Shown here: positions 16,493 to 24,914 of the stretch, in pieces
How the letters are laid out: every line of letters begins with the position of its first letter
Position numbering within the stretch: the first letter of the stretch is position 1
Source: Chloroflexota bacterium
GTDB taxonomy: Bacteria; Chloroflexota; Anaerolineae; UBA4142; SHND01
Assembly (NCBI GenBank): GCA_029778615.1
Contig: JAKOPZ010000180.1
Location: 1-64,000, forward strand
Reading direction: 5' to 3'
DNA length: 64,000 nt
Made by a program: the position numbers and the translations under genes
Notes under the pieces: model-generated
Seen by the model: the letters and a program-made list of their open reading frames with translations, nothing else
What the model was told of the DNA's origin: nothing
Databases searched by the model: none

Positions 16493-17732
16493 TCTTTTTT
16501 ACCGTCTTGTTTTGCAAAACAGCCGCTTGGTTTTCTTGCGTTGGCGCACCCACGACGGTCGGCACACTTTTTACGACCACCGGCTTGGGCAGCGCGCGCG
16601 AGATGCTCAGCAGAATTCCGACGCTCGCCAAACACATCACCAGCGACGAACCGCCGTAGGAAACAAACGGCAGCGGCTGTCCGGTAAACGGAATCAGTTG
16701 CGTTACGACGCCCATGTTCACAAACGCTTGCAGGACGAGCCAAAATGTGACGCCCGCTGCAAGCACGCGTCCAAAATCATCCGGCGCGTTGCGCGCAATG
16801 CGAAAGCCGCGATAGGCGAGCGCGACAAACAATATCACCAAAATCGTCGCGCCGATGAGCCCTGTCTCTTCACTCCAAATCGCAAAAATGCCATCCGAAT
16901 GCGCGAGCGGCACATAGCCGTACTGTCCGCCGCCGGTGCCCAATCCTTTGCCAAAAATTCCGCCCGACGCGACCGCAATCAACGTTTGCGCCGCCTGCCA
17001 TGACCCATCCGTCAATTCTTGGGTGGGTTCGACGAACCACGAGCTAACCCGCACCATTGCGCGCGGCGATTGCGTCACCACCAACGCCGCGACCGCCCCG
17101 CCAAAAACTGCCGCGCCCGCGAATTGTTTCAAATCCGCGCCCGCCATGAAAAACATCGTGAACGCGACGGCAGAAATCATCAACGCCGTGCTGTAATTCG
17201 GCTGCAAAATAATCAGACCCGCAATCAACCCAATCAAAATCGAAAACGGAATCAAGCCGTACACGAGCCGTTTCAATTTTTTCCCTTTGGAGGCAGCCCA
17301 CGCGGCAACATAAATAATCGTCACAAGTTTGGCAATTTCCCCCGGCTGCACCGATTGACCAATCAGCCAACGCTTGGCGCCGTTTTCTTCATGTCCCCAA
17401 AACAACAACGCGATGAGCAATGCCAATGTGACGAGCATCAGCGGGACCGCATAGCGCATCAGCAAGTGATAATCGAGCCGCGCAAAAACAAGCAGCACGG
17501 CAACGCCGATGAGCAGCATCCCCAAGTGCCTCTCGATGAAACCGAGCGGGTCATCGCCCACTTGCAAATTGGGACCGAACGAGACACTGTAAATGCTCAG
17601 AATCCCAATCAAGACCATCAAGCCGACGATGAGCGCCAACACATAATCGGCGGGACGTGTATTGGCGCGCGCCCACAAGAGCCCGCGCAAATTGCCGAAT
17701 AACGAACGTTGTGTGGAAACTTGAACAGCCAT
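16389..17732 (-). CDS. ftsW: SEDS glycosyltransferase FtsW
   Basis: FtsW polymerises lipid II at the septum with its partner PBP. This form has about 447 aa and ten membrane segments. Conserved stretches include ENGAKRWL, QPGEIAKLV, LIILQPNYSTALM, GLGTGGGQYGYVPLAHSDGIFAIWSEETGL, and the C-terminal TGQPLPFVSYGGSSLV. The ATG at 17732 is chosen; a TTG 9 nt earlier overlaps the murD stop and is equally possible. The last ~35 residues are basic and run out of frame through the murG start, including the G10 tract, so the C-terminus is unusual. Confidence 0.95.
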   Translation of the reverse strand: MAVQVSTQRSLFGNLRGLLWARANTRPADYVLALIVGLMVLIGILSIYSVSFGPNLQVGDDPLGFIERHLGMLLIGVAVLLVFARLDYHLLMRYAVPLMLVTLALLIALLFWGHEENGAKRWLIGQSVQPGEIAKLVTIIYVAAWAASKGKKLKRLVYGLIPFSILIGLIAGLIILQPNYSTALMISAVAFTMFFMAGADLKQFAGAAVFGGAVAALVVTQSPRAMVRVSSWFVEPTQELTDGSWQAAQTLIAVASGGIFGKGLGTGGGQYGYVPLAHSDGIFAIWSEETGLIGATILVILFVALAYRGFRIARNAPDDFGRVLAAGVTFWLVLQAFVNMGVVTQLIPFTGQPLPFVSYGGSSLVMCLASVGILLSISRALPKPVVVKSVPTVVGAPTQENQAAVLQNKTVKKNATIRYGGGDRRARVSPRRRAGTARRNASTQSDE

Positions 17733-17737
17733 ACGAA

Positions 17738-19147
17738 TCAATGCAAGGGCGATTCAGAAATCGCCCGGACGATTTCGCGGAAGGTGTCGCCGCGTTCGAA
17801 CTCATTCGCAAACATACCAAAACTTGCCGCGCCCGGTGAAAGCAAAACAATGTCGCCCGCACGCGCTGAATTTTTTCCGAACTCTATCGCGTCGCGCAAA
17901 TTTTTCGCGCGCGCCGCAATTTGTGTTTGCGCGTTTGCTTGTTCCAACGCGCGTTCAATTTTTTCCGTCGCCGTTCCGTCGAGCAAAATCACGCGTGCCT
18001 TGCTTTCTGCAATCGCGCGCGCCATGTCCGCGTAAGGCAGCCCTTTGTCGTACCCGCCCGCAATCAAAAAAATGTTTCCCCCGCGCGGCGCCAATGTTTT
18101 CAATGCCACAATTGTTGCGTTCGGCGCGGTCGCCGTCGTGTCGTTGATGTATTGCACGCCGTTTATTTCGCGCACCAATTCCAACCGATGCGGCACGCCG
18201 CGAAATTCGCGCAGTGTTTCGGCAATGATTTCATTCGGCGCGCCCCACGCTTTGGCTGTTGCGATGGCGGCGAGTGCGTTCTCGATATTGTGTTCCCCCG
18301 CAATCAAATCGCTGACAGGCATAATTTTGTGCGAACCATTTTCATTATTCCAAACAAGCCAGTCTTTATCCAACCGCGCGCCTTGTTTGATGGCGCGGGT
18401 GCGGCTGAACCAAATCACTTGTCCAATTGCTTTGGGACGCAGACGCGTACTGATGCCATTATCAAAGTTCAATATCACAAAATCGCGCGGCTGCTGATGT
18501 AAAAAAATTTGTGCTTTTGCCCACGCGTATTCGTCCATGTCACGGTAACGATTCAAATGGTCAGGAAAAATATTGGTCAACGCGGCGATGTGCGGGCTGC
18601 GTTTCAGTTCTTGAAACTCTTCGAGTTGGAACGAGGACATTTCCAAAACGACGGGTGTTTCGGCATCAATCGAATCAATCAGTTCAAGCGCCGCTACGCG
18701 TAAATTCCCCGCAATGATTGTTTTGGGATTCGCGCGTTTCAAAATCGCGCCGACCATCAACGTCGTCGTCGTCTTGCCTTTTGTTCCCGTAATACCGACA
18801 ACCTGTTCCATCCCGTGCGGCAGTAATTCTGTAAAGAGTCCCAACTCCATCCGAATCGGGATATTTTTTTCGCGTGCGATTTGTAAATAACGCGATTCGC
18901 GCGGCACGCCCGGATTGCGAATTATCAAGTCGGCGTTTTCAAAATCGCGTTCGCGATGTTCGCCTAAAACAAAGTCAACCTGCGACGAATCAATTTGCTC
19001 CAGCGTTGGTTTCAAAACATCGGCGGTTCGCAAATCTGTGATAGTAATCTGCGCGCCTTGTTTCAACAACCAGCGCGTCACGCCCAGTCCGCCGCCGTGC
19101 AGTCCCAATCCCATGACGAGGACGCGTTTATTCTTTAAATCAATCAT
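17738..19147 (-). CDS. murD: UDP-N-acetylmuramoyl-L-alanine--D-glutamate ligase
   Basis: This 469-aa Mur ligase adds D-glutamate. The N-terminal fold begins RVLVMGLGLHGGGLGVTRWL. The ATP loop is VGITGTKGKTTTTLMVGAI (about 110-128). NIFPDHLNRYRDMDEYAWAKAQI, and in the C-terminal domain NDTTATAPNATIVAL and LIAGGYDKGL are clear. The ATG at 19147 overlaps by 8 nt the remnant gene upstream. It ends 5 nt before the chosen ftsW start. Confidence 0.97.
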   Translation of the reverse strand: MIDLKNKRVLVMGLGLHGGGLGVTRWLLKQGAQITITDLRTADVLKPTLEQIDSSQVDFVLGEHRERDFENADLIIRNPGVPRESRYLQIAREKNIPIRMELGLFTELLPHGMEQVVGITGTKGKTTTTLMVGAILKRANPKTIIAGNLRVAALELIDSIDAETPVVLEMSSFQLEEFQELKRSPHIAALTNIFPDHLNRYRDMDEYAWAKAQIFLHQQPRDFVILNFDNGISTRLRPKAIGQVIWFSRTRAIKQGARLDKDWLVWNNENGSHKIMPVSDLIAGEHNIENALAAIATAKAWGAPNEIIAETLREFRGVPHRLELVREINGVQYINDTTATAPNATIVALKTLAPRGGNIFLIAGGYDKGLPYADMARAIAESKARVILLDGTATEKIERALEQANAQTQIAARAKNLRDAIEFGKNSARAGDIVLLSPGAASFGMFANEFERGDTFREIVRAISESPLH

Positions 19148-19358
19148 CCACTTGACTCAAATGCTCTATATCATTCAAGTCCTTGTAACGCCCGCTTGCT
19201 TTTTTATTTATTAACAAGTTCTTCAAGTTGATGATCTTTACAGGTCTCCCATCCATTTCATCTACAGTTTTTTCGCGATAACTTTTTTGAAAATCAACTC
19301 CATGAGCGTTCAACAATTTCAAAAAATCTTGCAAGTCGCTCGGTAGCTCGATGTCCAT
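19140..19358 (-). pseudogene. Internally deleted nucleotidyltransferase-like gene (DUF6036-type remnant)
   Basis: The 72-aa ORF joins a typical N-terminus (ELPSDLQDFLKLLNAHGV) directly to a typical C-terminus (DFQKSYREKTVDEMDG…KASGRYKDLNDIEHL) of a widespread nucleotidyltransferase-like family. From family knowledge roughly 100 residues holding the catalytic GG and D-x-D motifs should lie between, so it is probably inactive. It overlaps the ORF upstream, as these pairs usually do, and sits between mraY and murD where no such gene belongs. Recognition of the family is from memory. Confidence 0.6.
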
Positions 19359-19518
19359 AATTCATCCGCCGCAAAATTTCCGCATGCCGCAATCGTTCTT
19401 CGGGCGTGCGCGACAGCCAATATGCCTTTTCATCGGAATCATCACCTAACCGCGCAATCGAAATGACCCTGCGGTCAATTCGCATCGTCTTGCGCTCCAT
19501 TTCAATACTCGGCTTCAT
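19294..19518 (-). CDS. Small partner protein of the nucleotidyltransferase remnant
   Basis: A 74-aa acidic/basic helical protein containing the stretch WLSRTPEERLRHAEILRRMNYG, typical of short ORFs found directly upstream of DUF6036-like nucleotidyltransferases. It overlaps the remnant by 65 nt. AAGGA lies a few bases before the ATG at 19518. It may be the surviving half of a toxin-antitoxin-like or accessory module inserted in the dcw cluster; activity is unknown. Confidence 0.6.
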   Translation of the reverse strand: MKPSIEMERKTMRIDRRVISIARLGDDSDEKAYWLSRTPEERLRHAEILRRMNYGHRATERLARFFEIVERSWS

Positions 19519-19557
19519 CTCACGTATCCTTCATTTCCTATATTTCCATTTTCTGTT

Positions 19558-20544
19558 TTACAACAACGCCAACGCCACGCCCAACATCGCCGCCAACAAT
19601 CCGACCAACCAAAAACGCTGTACCACTTGCGTCTCGCTCCAACCCAAAAGTAAAAAATGATAATGAATCGGCGTCTTTTTGAAAATGCGTTTGCCTTTGG
19701 TCAATTTGAAATAACTCACTTGCAAAATCACCGACACCATTTCCGCGACAAAAATAATTCCAATCAATGGCAGCAAGAGCCACTGCCCTGTCATCAACGA
19801 AACGACCGCGAGCGTCGAACCCAACGCGAGCGAACCCACATCACCCATGAACAATTCCGCCGGATGCGCGTTGTACCAGAGAAACGCGAGCAGCGCGCCG
19901 ACCATGATGAAACAAAACGTGACGAGATAAATTTGCTGTTGCAAAAACGCAATTACGCCGTAGGCGGCAAAACCAAACGCCGTCACCCAACCTGCGAGCG
20001 AGTCCAGTCCGTCCGTAAAATTCACCGCGTTGCACGCGCCGACGATGATAAAGACGGCGATGGGAATATAAATCAAACCCAAATCAATTTTTTGCGGAAT
20101 CGTCGGAATCGCGATACTGTGAATGTCGAGCGGAAAATAAAGAATGAGCGCAATGACGAACGCGAGCGCGATTTGGACCAATATTTTATAACGCCCCAAC
20201 AAACCCACCGCGCCGTGTACGCCGCCGCGCAGTCCACTCCAATCATCGTACGCACCCAACGCGCCGAAACCAACCAGCGTCATGAGCGGGACTAGAATCG
20301 AACCGCCCACAATTGTGCCGCCAATCAAATTGTAAATGTTCAGTACGACGGTAATCACCACCACCGGCACCAGAATCATAATCCCGCCCATCGTGGGCGT
20401 ACCCATTTTTACTTGATTCGATTCCGGCTCTTCGATGCGAATTTGTTTGCCGATGCGATTTGCGCGCAGCCAACGAATTAACGGCGAACCCCAAATCACC
20501 GCCAGCAAAAAAGACAACGTTCCGAGCGCAAGAGGAATGGACAT
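19558..20544 (-). CDS. mraY: Phospho-N-acetylmuramoyl-pentapeptide transferase MraY
   Basis: This 328-aa, about ten-segment membrane enzyme transfers phospho-MurNAc-pentapeptide to undecaprenyl phosphate, giving lipid I. Motifs seen are KMGTPTMGGIMIL (about 46-58), the acidic pair in GALGAYDDW, NAVNFTDGLDSLAG, the Mg-binding GDVGSLALGSTLA, and the histidine-rich loop PIHYHFLLLGWSETQVVQRFW. The ATG at 20544 follows the murF stop by 1 nt. Confidence 0.97.
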   Translation of the reverse strand: MSIPLALGTLSFLLAVIWGSPLIRWLRANRIGKQIRIEEPESNQVKMGTPTMGGIMILVPVVVITVVLNIYNLIGGTIVGGSILVPLMTLVGFGALGAYDDWSGLRGGVHGAVGLLGRYKILVQIALAFVIALILYFPLDIHSIAIPTIPQKIDLGLIYIPIAVFIIVGACNAVNFTDGLDSLAGWVTAFGFAAYGVIAFLQQQIYLVTFCFIMVGALLAFLWYNAHPAELFMGDVGSLALGSTLAVVSLMTGQWLLLPLIGIIFVAEMVSVILQVSYFKLTKGKRIFKKTPIHYHFLLLGWSETQVVQRFWLVGLLAAMLGVALALL

Positions 20545-20545
20545 G

Positions 20546-22069
20546 TTAGTGTGGCGTCGCGCGCGATGTGAACCCTCCGTGCGCTTCGGTATCCTCTGCC
20601 AATGCCTGCACAATTTCTTCCATCTGCGCGCCGCGCGAACCCTTGACCAAAATAATATCGTCCGGCTGCGCTATCTGTCTAATTTGCTCAATCGCCTCGG
20701 CGTTGCCGCGCGCATAATAGACTTGAGCCAATCCTTCGGCGCGCGCGGCATCGCCAATCAATTTTCCCAAAGGACCCACTGCGATAACAAGGTCTGCCAC
20801 TTCGGCGGCGCGAATGCCGACGAGTTGATGTCCTTCCTGTTCATACTCGCCCAGTTCGCGCATGTCGCCCAGCACCGCAATTTTTCGTCCGCTCATCTCG
20901 TGCAACAGATTCAATGCCGAAAGAGTGGAGGGCGGACTGGCATTGTATGTATCATCCAAAATCGTGATGCCATTTTTCCCCGGCACCGCAATCAAACGGA
21001 GCTGCGCCGACACATCCGTCAAACCGCGCAAAATTTCTTCCCACGACAATTCTTGCGCAATTCCGACGGCGGCGGCGGCAAGCGCAGTGTGAACGCTGTG
21101 TTGTCCAAGCAATGGCACACGCACATGCAAATGCGTATCCTGATAATGCAGCGCAAACTCCATGCCGCTCAAACCCTGACTTTCGATTTCGTCCGCCCAC
21201 ACATCATTCGTCGTATCAAGTCCGTACGTCAAAACATTCGCGCGCGTTTTTTCGCGCATTGCGCGCACGCGGAAATCATCGCCGTTCAAAATCGCCCAGC
21301 CGTTTTCAGGCAATGCTTCTACCAACTCTGCTTTGGCGTTCGCGATATTTTCAATCGTGCCGAGCCGTTCCAAATGAATCGGCGCGACCAACGTGACGAC
21401 ACCGATGCGCGGCTGCGCGATTTCGCACAGGGTTGCAATTTCGCCGCGCGCATACATGCCCATTTCAAGAACGGCGCGCTCGTGTGTTTCGTTCAAATCG
21501 AAAAGTGTCAGCGGCAGACCCGTTTCGCTGTTGAGATTGCCTTGACTTTTTAAGGTGCGATAGCGCTGTTTCAAAACTGCCCAAATCAATTCTTTGGTCG
21601 AAGTTTTACCGACACTGCCCGTTACGCCAATCACCTCAACGTTCGGAAATTTTCTACGCCAAAAGCCGGCAAATCTTTGCAAAGCGACCAAACTATTGTC
21701 CGTGACCAAACACGGCACCGTGTCCCGTGCAAGCGTTGCGAACAAGTTGGGGTTCGGTTGTAACCCGGCGACATCTATTAAAGTTAGACTGCGGCCGAAC
21801 CCCAACTCGCGCGCGCGCGCATTTCCGACGATGGCAATTGCACCGCGCGCCAGTGCTTCGCCAATAAATTGATGCCCATCGAGCGTTTCACCCTCTAACG
21901 CAAAAAACACCGACCCCGGTATTACTTGCCGCGAATCAATCGCCACTCGCGCGATGCGCTCTGGCATGAGCGCCGCAACCGCGTGGGGAATGCTAACGTC
22001 AGCATGCCCTACGCCACCCGATGGTTTGTTTCCGGTTAATGCTTGAAATAAATCGCCCAGCGTCAACAT
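20546..22069 (-). CDS. murF: UDP-MurNAc-tripeptide--D-alanyl-D-alanine ligase
   Basis: This 507-aa Mur ligase adds D-Ala-D-Ala. The N-terminal domain has IDSRQVIPGSVFFAL and GETLDGHQFI. The ATP loop is VIGVTGSVGKTSTKELI (about 143-159), followed by NLNSETGLPLTLF and EMGMYARGEI. The C-terminal domain has DDTYNASPPSTLSAL, LGDMRELGEYE and a final VKGSRGAQMEEIV. It is longer than usual by an N-terminal stretch near 14-34. It stands where murE-murF normally occur together, but murE is missing. Confidence 0.96.
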   Translation of the reverse strand: MLTLGDLFQALTGNKPSGGVGHADVSIPHAVAALMPERIARVAIDSRQVIPGSVFFALEGETLDGHQFIGEALARGAIAIVGNARARELGFGRSLTLIDVAGLQPNPNLFATLARDTVPCLVTDNSLVALQRFAGFWRRKFPNVEVIGVTGSVGKTSTKELIWAVLKQRYRTLKSQGNLNSETGLPLTLFDLNETHERAVLEMGMYARGEIATLCEIAQPRIGVVTLVAPIHLERLGTIENIANAKAELVEALPENGWAILNGDDFRVRAMREKTRANVLTYGLDTTNDVWADEIESQGLSGMEFALHYQDTHLHVRVPLLGQHSVHTALAAAAVGIAQELSWEEILRGLTDVSAQLRLIAVPGKNGITILDDTYNASPPSTLSALNLLHEMSGRKIAVLGDMRELGEYEQEGHQLVGIRAAEVADLVIAVGPLGKLIGDAARAEGLAQVYYARGNAEAIEQIRQIAQPDDIILVKGSRGAQMEEIVQALAEDTEAHGGFTSRATPH

Positions 22070-22078
22070 GTCCGGTGA

Positions 22079-22132
22079 CAGGTTTCAAGTTGCAGGTCGC
22101 TTGAAATTCTTTTTCAAACCTGCCACCTGTAA
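22079..22132. repeat. Heptad array 6 with fold-back
   Basis: Units caggttt, caagttg, caggtcg, cttgaaa keep a 7-bp step. The right half (tttcaaacctgccacctgt) is roughly complementary to the left. It lies between the 109-aa ORF and murF. Confidence 0.7.
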
Positions 22133-22462
22133 CTATTCCGCCATGACTCCCGCGCGTTCCATTCCAATTCTGGCATTCTCGCGCGCCAACTCGTGTTCGT
22201 ATCCCAACGGCTCTGCCGCGCGCAGCGTCTCGACATGGGAACGCGTTCGCCATCCCAAGCCCACGCGCAAAAAATCCAAAACCCGCACCGTGTCTATTGT
22301 CGCACAAATAATTTCATCCGCGACCAATGCGCGCAATTCGCGCGCGCCGATACGGCACGTTGCCCACGCGCGCGCGCGCAAACCGGGTTCGCGGCGCGCG
22401 ACGCGCTGCGTTTTTGATTTGTATCCGCGCGTGACTCCATTGTGTTTTTGCGCAATTGCCAT
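22133..22462 (-). CDS. Unknown 109-aa basic protein in the murE position
   Basis: The ORF from the ATG at 22462 has GGGAG 8 nt upstream and starts 22 nt after the ftsI stop. The product is soluble, Arg-rich in its N-terminal third, with a hydrophobic middle (LVADEIICATIDTVRVLDFL) and an Ala/Glu/Arg-rich helical end. No family is recognised. It occupies the slot between ftsI and murF where murE is normally found but has no Mur ligase motif. A longer upstream reading overlaps ftsI and is not supported. It could be a lineage-specific accessory gene or a chance ORF. Confidence 0.55.
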   Translation of the reverse strand: MAIAQKHNGVTRGYKSKTQRVARREPGLRARAWATCRIGARELRALVADEIICATIDTVRVLDFLRVGLGWRTRSHVETLRAAEPLGYEHELARENARIGMERAGVMAE

Positions 22463-22484
22463 CAGTTTGCTCCCTGCCAAAACG

Positions 22485-24215
22485 TTATTGTTGCGCGGTC
22501 GTACGAATATCATCCGGCGGCAAGCCGGTGAGCTGCGAGATTTCTTTTGCCACTGCCGCGAAAATCGGTGACGCCACTTGTGAGCCCCACGGCGATTTTG
22601 TCGGGCGGTCAATCTTTACCAAAATCACATACTGTGGATTGTCCGCCGGAAAAAATCCGCCGAACGACGCAATCGTCCATTTCGGGTCATACCCGCCGGG
22701 TATGGGAATTTGCGCCGTGCCTGTCTTGCCCGCAATTTTGTAGCCGGGCAAATTGGCTTTGTTGGTGGATTCGACGCCGATGGAATGCGCCAAAATGTCG
22801 GTGACGATTTTCGATGTTTCAGGTTTCAGCACGCGTCGAATCACGCGCGGACTGCGCGGTTCCACCGAACCGTCAGGATGAATGATGCGGTCAACAATGT
22901 AGGGACGCATCAGGTTGCCGCCATTCGCCACCGCCGCCAATGCGTTCGCCATTTGCAAGGGCGTCGTCGCAATGCCCTGCCCAAACGAATTGGTCCCCAA
23001 ATCCGATTCGTACCAAATGCCGTCGCCCGGATTCTTGACCGTGCCCGGAATTTCGCCCGCCAGATCTACGTTCGTGAGCGAACCGAAACCGAAATCGTGC
23101 AAATACTGATAAAACGTTTTGGGTCCCGTCGCCAACGCGATTTTTGCCGCAATCACGTTCAAGGATTTTTCCATCGCGGTGGTCAAACTGACGTCGCCAT
23201 ATCCTTTGCGGTCGGAATTGTAAAAACGCCGCCCGCCGATGACGACGGAACCCGGGTCGTTCAAAATAATGTTGGGCGTAAGCTTGCCCGAATCCAAACC
23301 CGCCGAAAGCGTAACCACTTTGAATACGGAACCCGGTTCATAGGGCAAGCTCACCGCAGGGTCGTTAAAGCGCGAAAGGTCAGTGGTGGCGAACGCGTTC
23401 AAATCGGGTGCGGGATAACTGGCAAGCGCGAGAATTTTTCCGGTGCTGGGTTCGAGAATGATAATTTGTCCGGTCTGCGCGCCGAACTCTTGTAAACCGT
23501 TCGCCAATTCGCGTTCCGCAATGTTTTGCAGCGCGCTGTTGAGCGTAAGCACCAGCGTCGAACCATCCGTTGCCCAAGAACCTTGCGGCAAATCGAACGG
23601 CAAAATTTCATCGCCCAACGCGTCGGACTCGGCACGAATTTTGCCATCGCGCCCGCGCAAAATTTCATCGTAATATTGTTCCAAACCGTACGCGCCGATG
23701 CGGCTTTGGCTCGTAAAGCCGATAATGTGCGCGGCGAGCGAACCACCCGGATAGCGGCGATTCGGCTTGGCGACAAAATCAATCGCGCCGATTTTTCCCG
23801 CGTTGCGCAGCGCCGTCAATTCTTCTCCCGCGCGGGTGGATGCGTTCAGCGTGAGCATCACCGTCTCTTTGCCGGAAGAGAGCTGCGCGACAAGTTCCGC
23901 TTCGGGTAGATTCAAAATCGGCGCAAGCAGCTGCGCTTGCTCTTTGGGATTTTTAATGAGCGTTGGATGCGCGGCGACCTCGTACGAAAAAATATCCGTC
24001 GCCAACAAGATTCCGTCCGCCGTCAAAATATCGCCGCGTTTCGCGTATTCGGTAATGGTGCGCTGGCGCAGCACTTCAGACAGTTTGTCCAGGTCTTCGT
24101 GCCGCATCAACTGCCAGTAACCCAGTCGTCCCGCGATGAACAATGCCGCTGCCACCATAATGGTAAACAAGACATAGGTGCGGCGCGAGAACTGGTTCGG
24201 GGTGAGTGCGGACAT
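22485..24215 (-). CDS. ftsI: Division-specific penicillin-binding protein (FtsI/PBP2-type transpeptidase)
   Basis: This 576-aa class B PBP cross-links septal peptidoglycan with FtsW. One N-terminal membrane helix (about 13-33) precedes the dimerisation domain (with AKRGDILTADGILLA near 58-72). The transpeptidase has SxxK in EPGSVFKVVT, SxN as SLN in MEKSLNVIA, and KTGTAQ near 520. There are no PASTA repeats. The ATG at 24215 borders a heptad array. It is placed between ftsL-like and the murE slot as in standard dcw order. Confidence 0.95.
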   Translation of the reverse strand: MSALTPNQFSRRTYVLFTIMVAAALFIAGRLGYWQLMRHEDLDKLSEVLRQRTITEYAKRGDILTADGILLATDIFSYEVAAHPTLIKNPKEQAQLLAPILNLPEAELVAQLSSGKETVMLTLNASTRAGEELTALRNAGKIGAIDFVAKPNRRYPGGSLAAHIIGFTSQSRIGAYGLEQYYDEILRGRDGKIRAESDALGDEILPFDLPQGSWATDGSTLVLTLNSALQNIAERELANGLQEFGAQTGQIIILEPSTGKILALASYPAPDLNAFATTDLSRFNDPAVSLPYEPGSVFKVVTLSAGLDSGKLTPNIILNDPGSVVIGGRRFYNSDRKGYGDVSLTTAMEKSLNVIAAKIALATGPKTFYQYLHDFGFGSLTNVDLAGEIPGTVKNPGDGIWYESDLGTNSFGQGIATTPLQMANALAAVANGGNLMRPYIVDRIIHPDGSVEPRSPRVIRRVLKPETSKIVTDILAHSIGVESTNKANLPGYKIAGKTGTAQIPIPGGYDPKWTIASFGGFFPADNPQYVILVKIDRPTKSPWGSQVASPIFAAVAKEISQLTGLPPDDIRTTAQQ

Positions 24216-24220
24216 TCGCT

Positions 24221-24298
24221 AAACAAACGACGGGGGACAATGAACGCGGCAAGCGGCGTTCGTCGTTTGTCTCCCGTCTATCGTTATCATTTCGTCTG
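24221..24298. repeat. Heptad array 7 with fold-back
   Basis: The right half reads gttcgtc, gtttgtc, tcccgtc, tatcgtt, atcattt, cgtctgc in strict 7-bp steps. The left half (aaacgacgggggac…) is roughly its complement. It overlaps the stop of the ftsL-like gene and gives it the C-terminal QTK. Confidence 0.8.
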
Positions 24299-24829
24299 CG
24301 CGCTGGCGCGGTCCGAAAAATTTTCCAAGCCCAACAAAGCAAGCAGTTGTTCGAATGTGTTCGGGTCGTTTTCAAATGTTTGCGGCGCGGTCACTTGATT
24401 GCCTTGCGGCAAAAAAGCGGGCATCAATTCATTCGGCGGCGGTTGAATCCACGGCATGTCCGCATAGACAACATGTTTAGCCGGACCCAAACCCAACTTG
24501 CGCGCGCGCTGCTCAATCGCGGAGGGCGAAGCCAGCGCGGCGATTTCGTAGCGCAGCTGCGCGTTCTCGCGTTCCACTTGTTGGATTTTCAATTGCTTGA
24601 CGCGCAAATCGCGCGCAATCAGCGCCGCGTTCGACGCCTGCGCGAGATAAATCATCGCCACCAAAATAAACATGCCGAGTGCGAGCAATGCCACGCGCAT
24701 CATGCCAAAGGTCGGCATGTTGTCCCAACGCACGCGCAGATTTTTCTTGAACGCGCGAAATTCTTGGTTCCAATTCTCACGCCACTGTGCCAAATGTTTT
24801 TTCATTGCCTTGTGTAACCGTTTTTCCAT
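24287..24829 (-). CDS. ftsL: FtsL/DivIC-like septum formation protein
   Basis: The 180-aa protein has a long basic cytosolic N-terminus (about 1-42), one membrane helix (MMRVALLALGMFILVAMIYL, about 43-62) and a leucine-zipper-like coiled coil (about 65-100). A proline-rich tail (about 120-180) contains the FtsL-type IEQRARKLGL motif. This topology and the position between rsmH and ftsI identify it as the FtsL/DivIC component that bridges FtsQ and FtsI. The last residues QTK and the stop come from a heptad array. Confidence 0.85.
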   Translation of the reverse strand: MEKRLHKAMKKHLAQWRENWNQEFRAFKKNLRVRWDNMPTFGMMRVALLALGMFILVAMIYLAQASNAALIARDLRVKQLKIQQVERENAQLRYEIAALASPSAIEQRARKLGLGPAKHVVYADMPWIQPPPNELMPAFLPQGNQVTAPQTFENDPNTFEQLLALLGLENFSDRASAQTK

Positions 24830-24865
24830 CCCAAATCGCGAGGTGCGAATTACGCTGTCGCTTTT

Positions 24866-24914
24866 GACGTTTCACGTTCGATTAAATTGCGTGCTGCGTT
24901 CTGAATACCGTTTT
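24866..24914. repeat. Heptad array 8
   Basis: Units gacgttt, cacgttc, gattaaa, ttgcgtg, ctgcgtt, ctgaata, ccgtttt keep a 7-bp step between the ftsL-like gene and rsmH and run into the rsmH TAA stop. Confidence 0.7.

Noticed and set aside
20435-21553. 372-codon plus-strand frame opposite murF
   Set aside because: It is an antisense shadow of murF with Arg/His-rich random composition.
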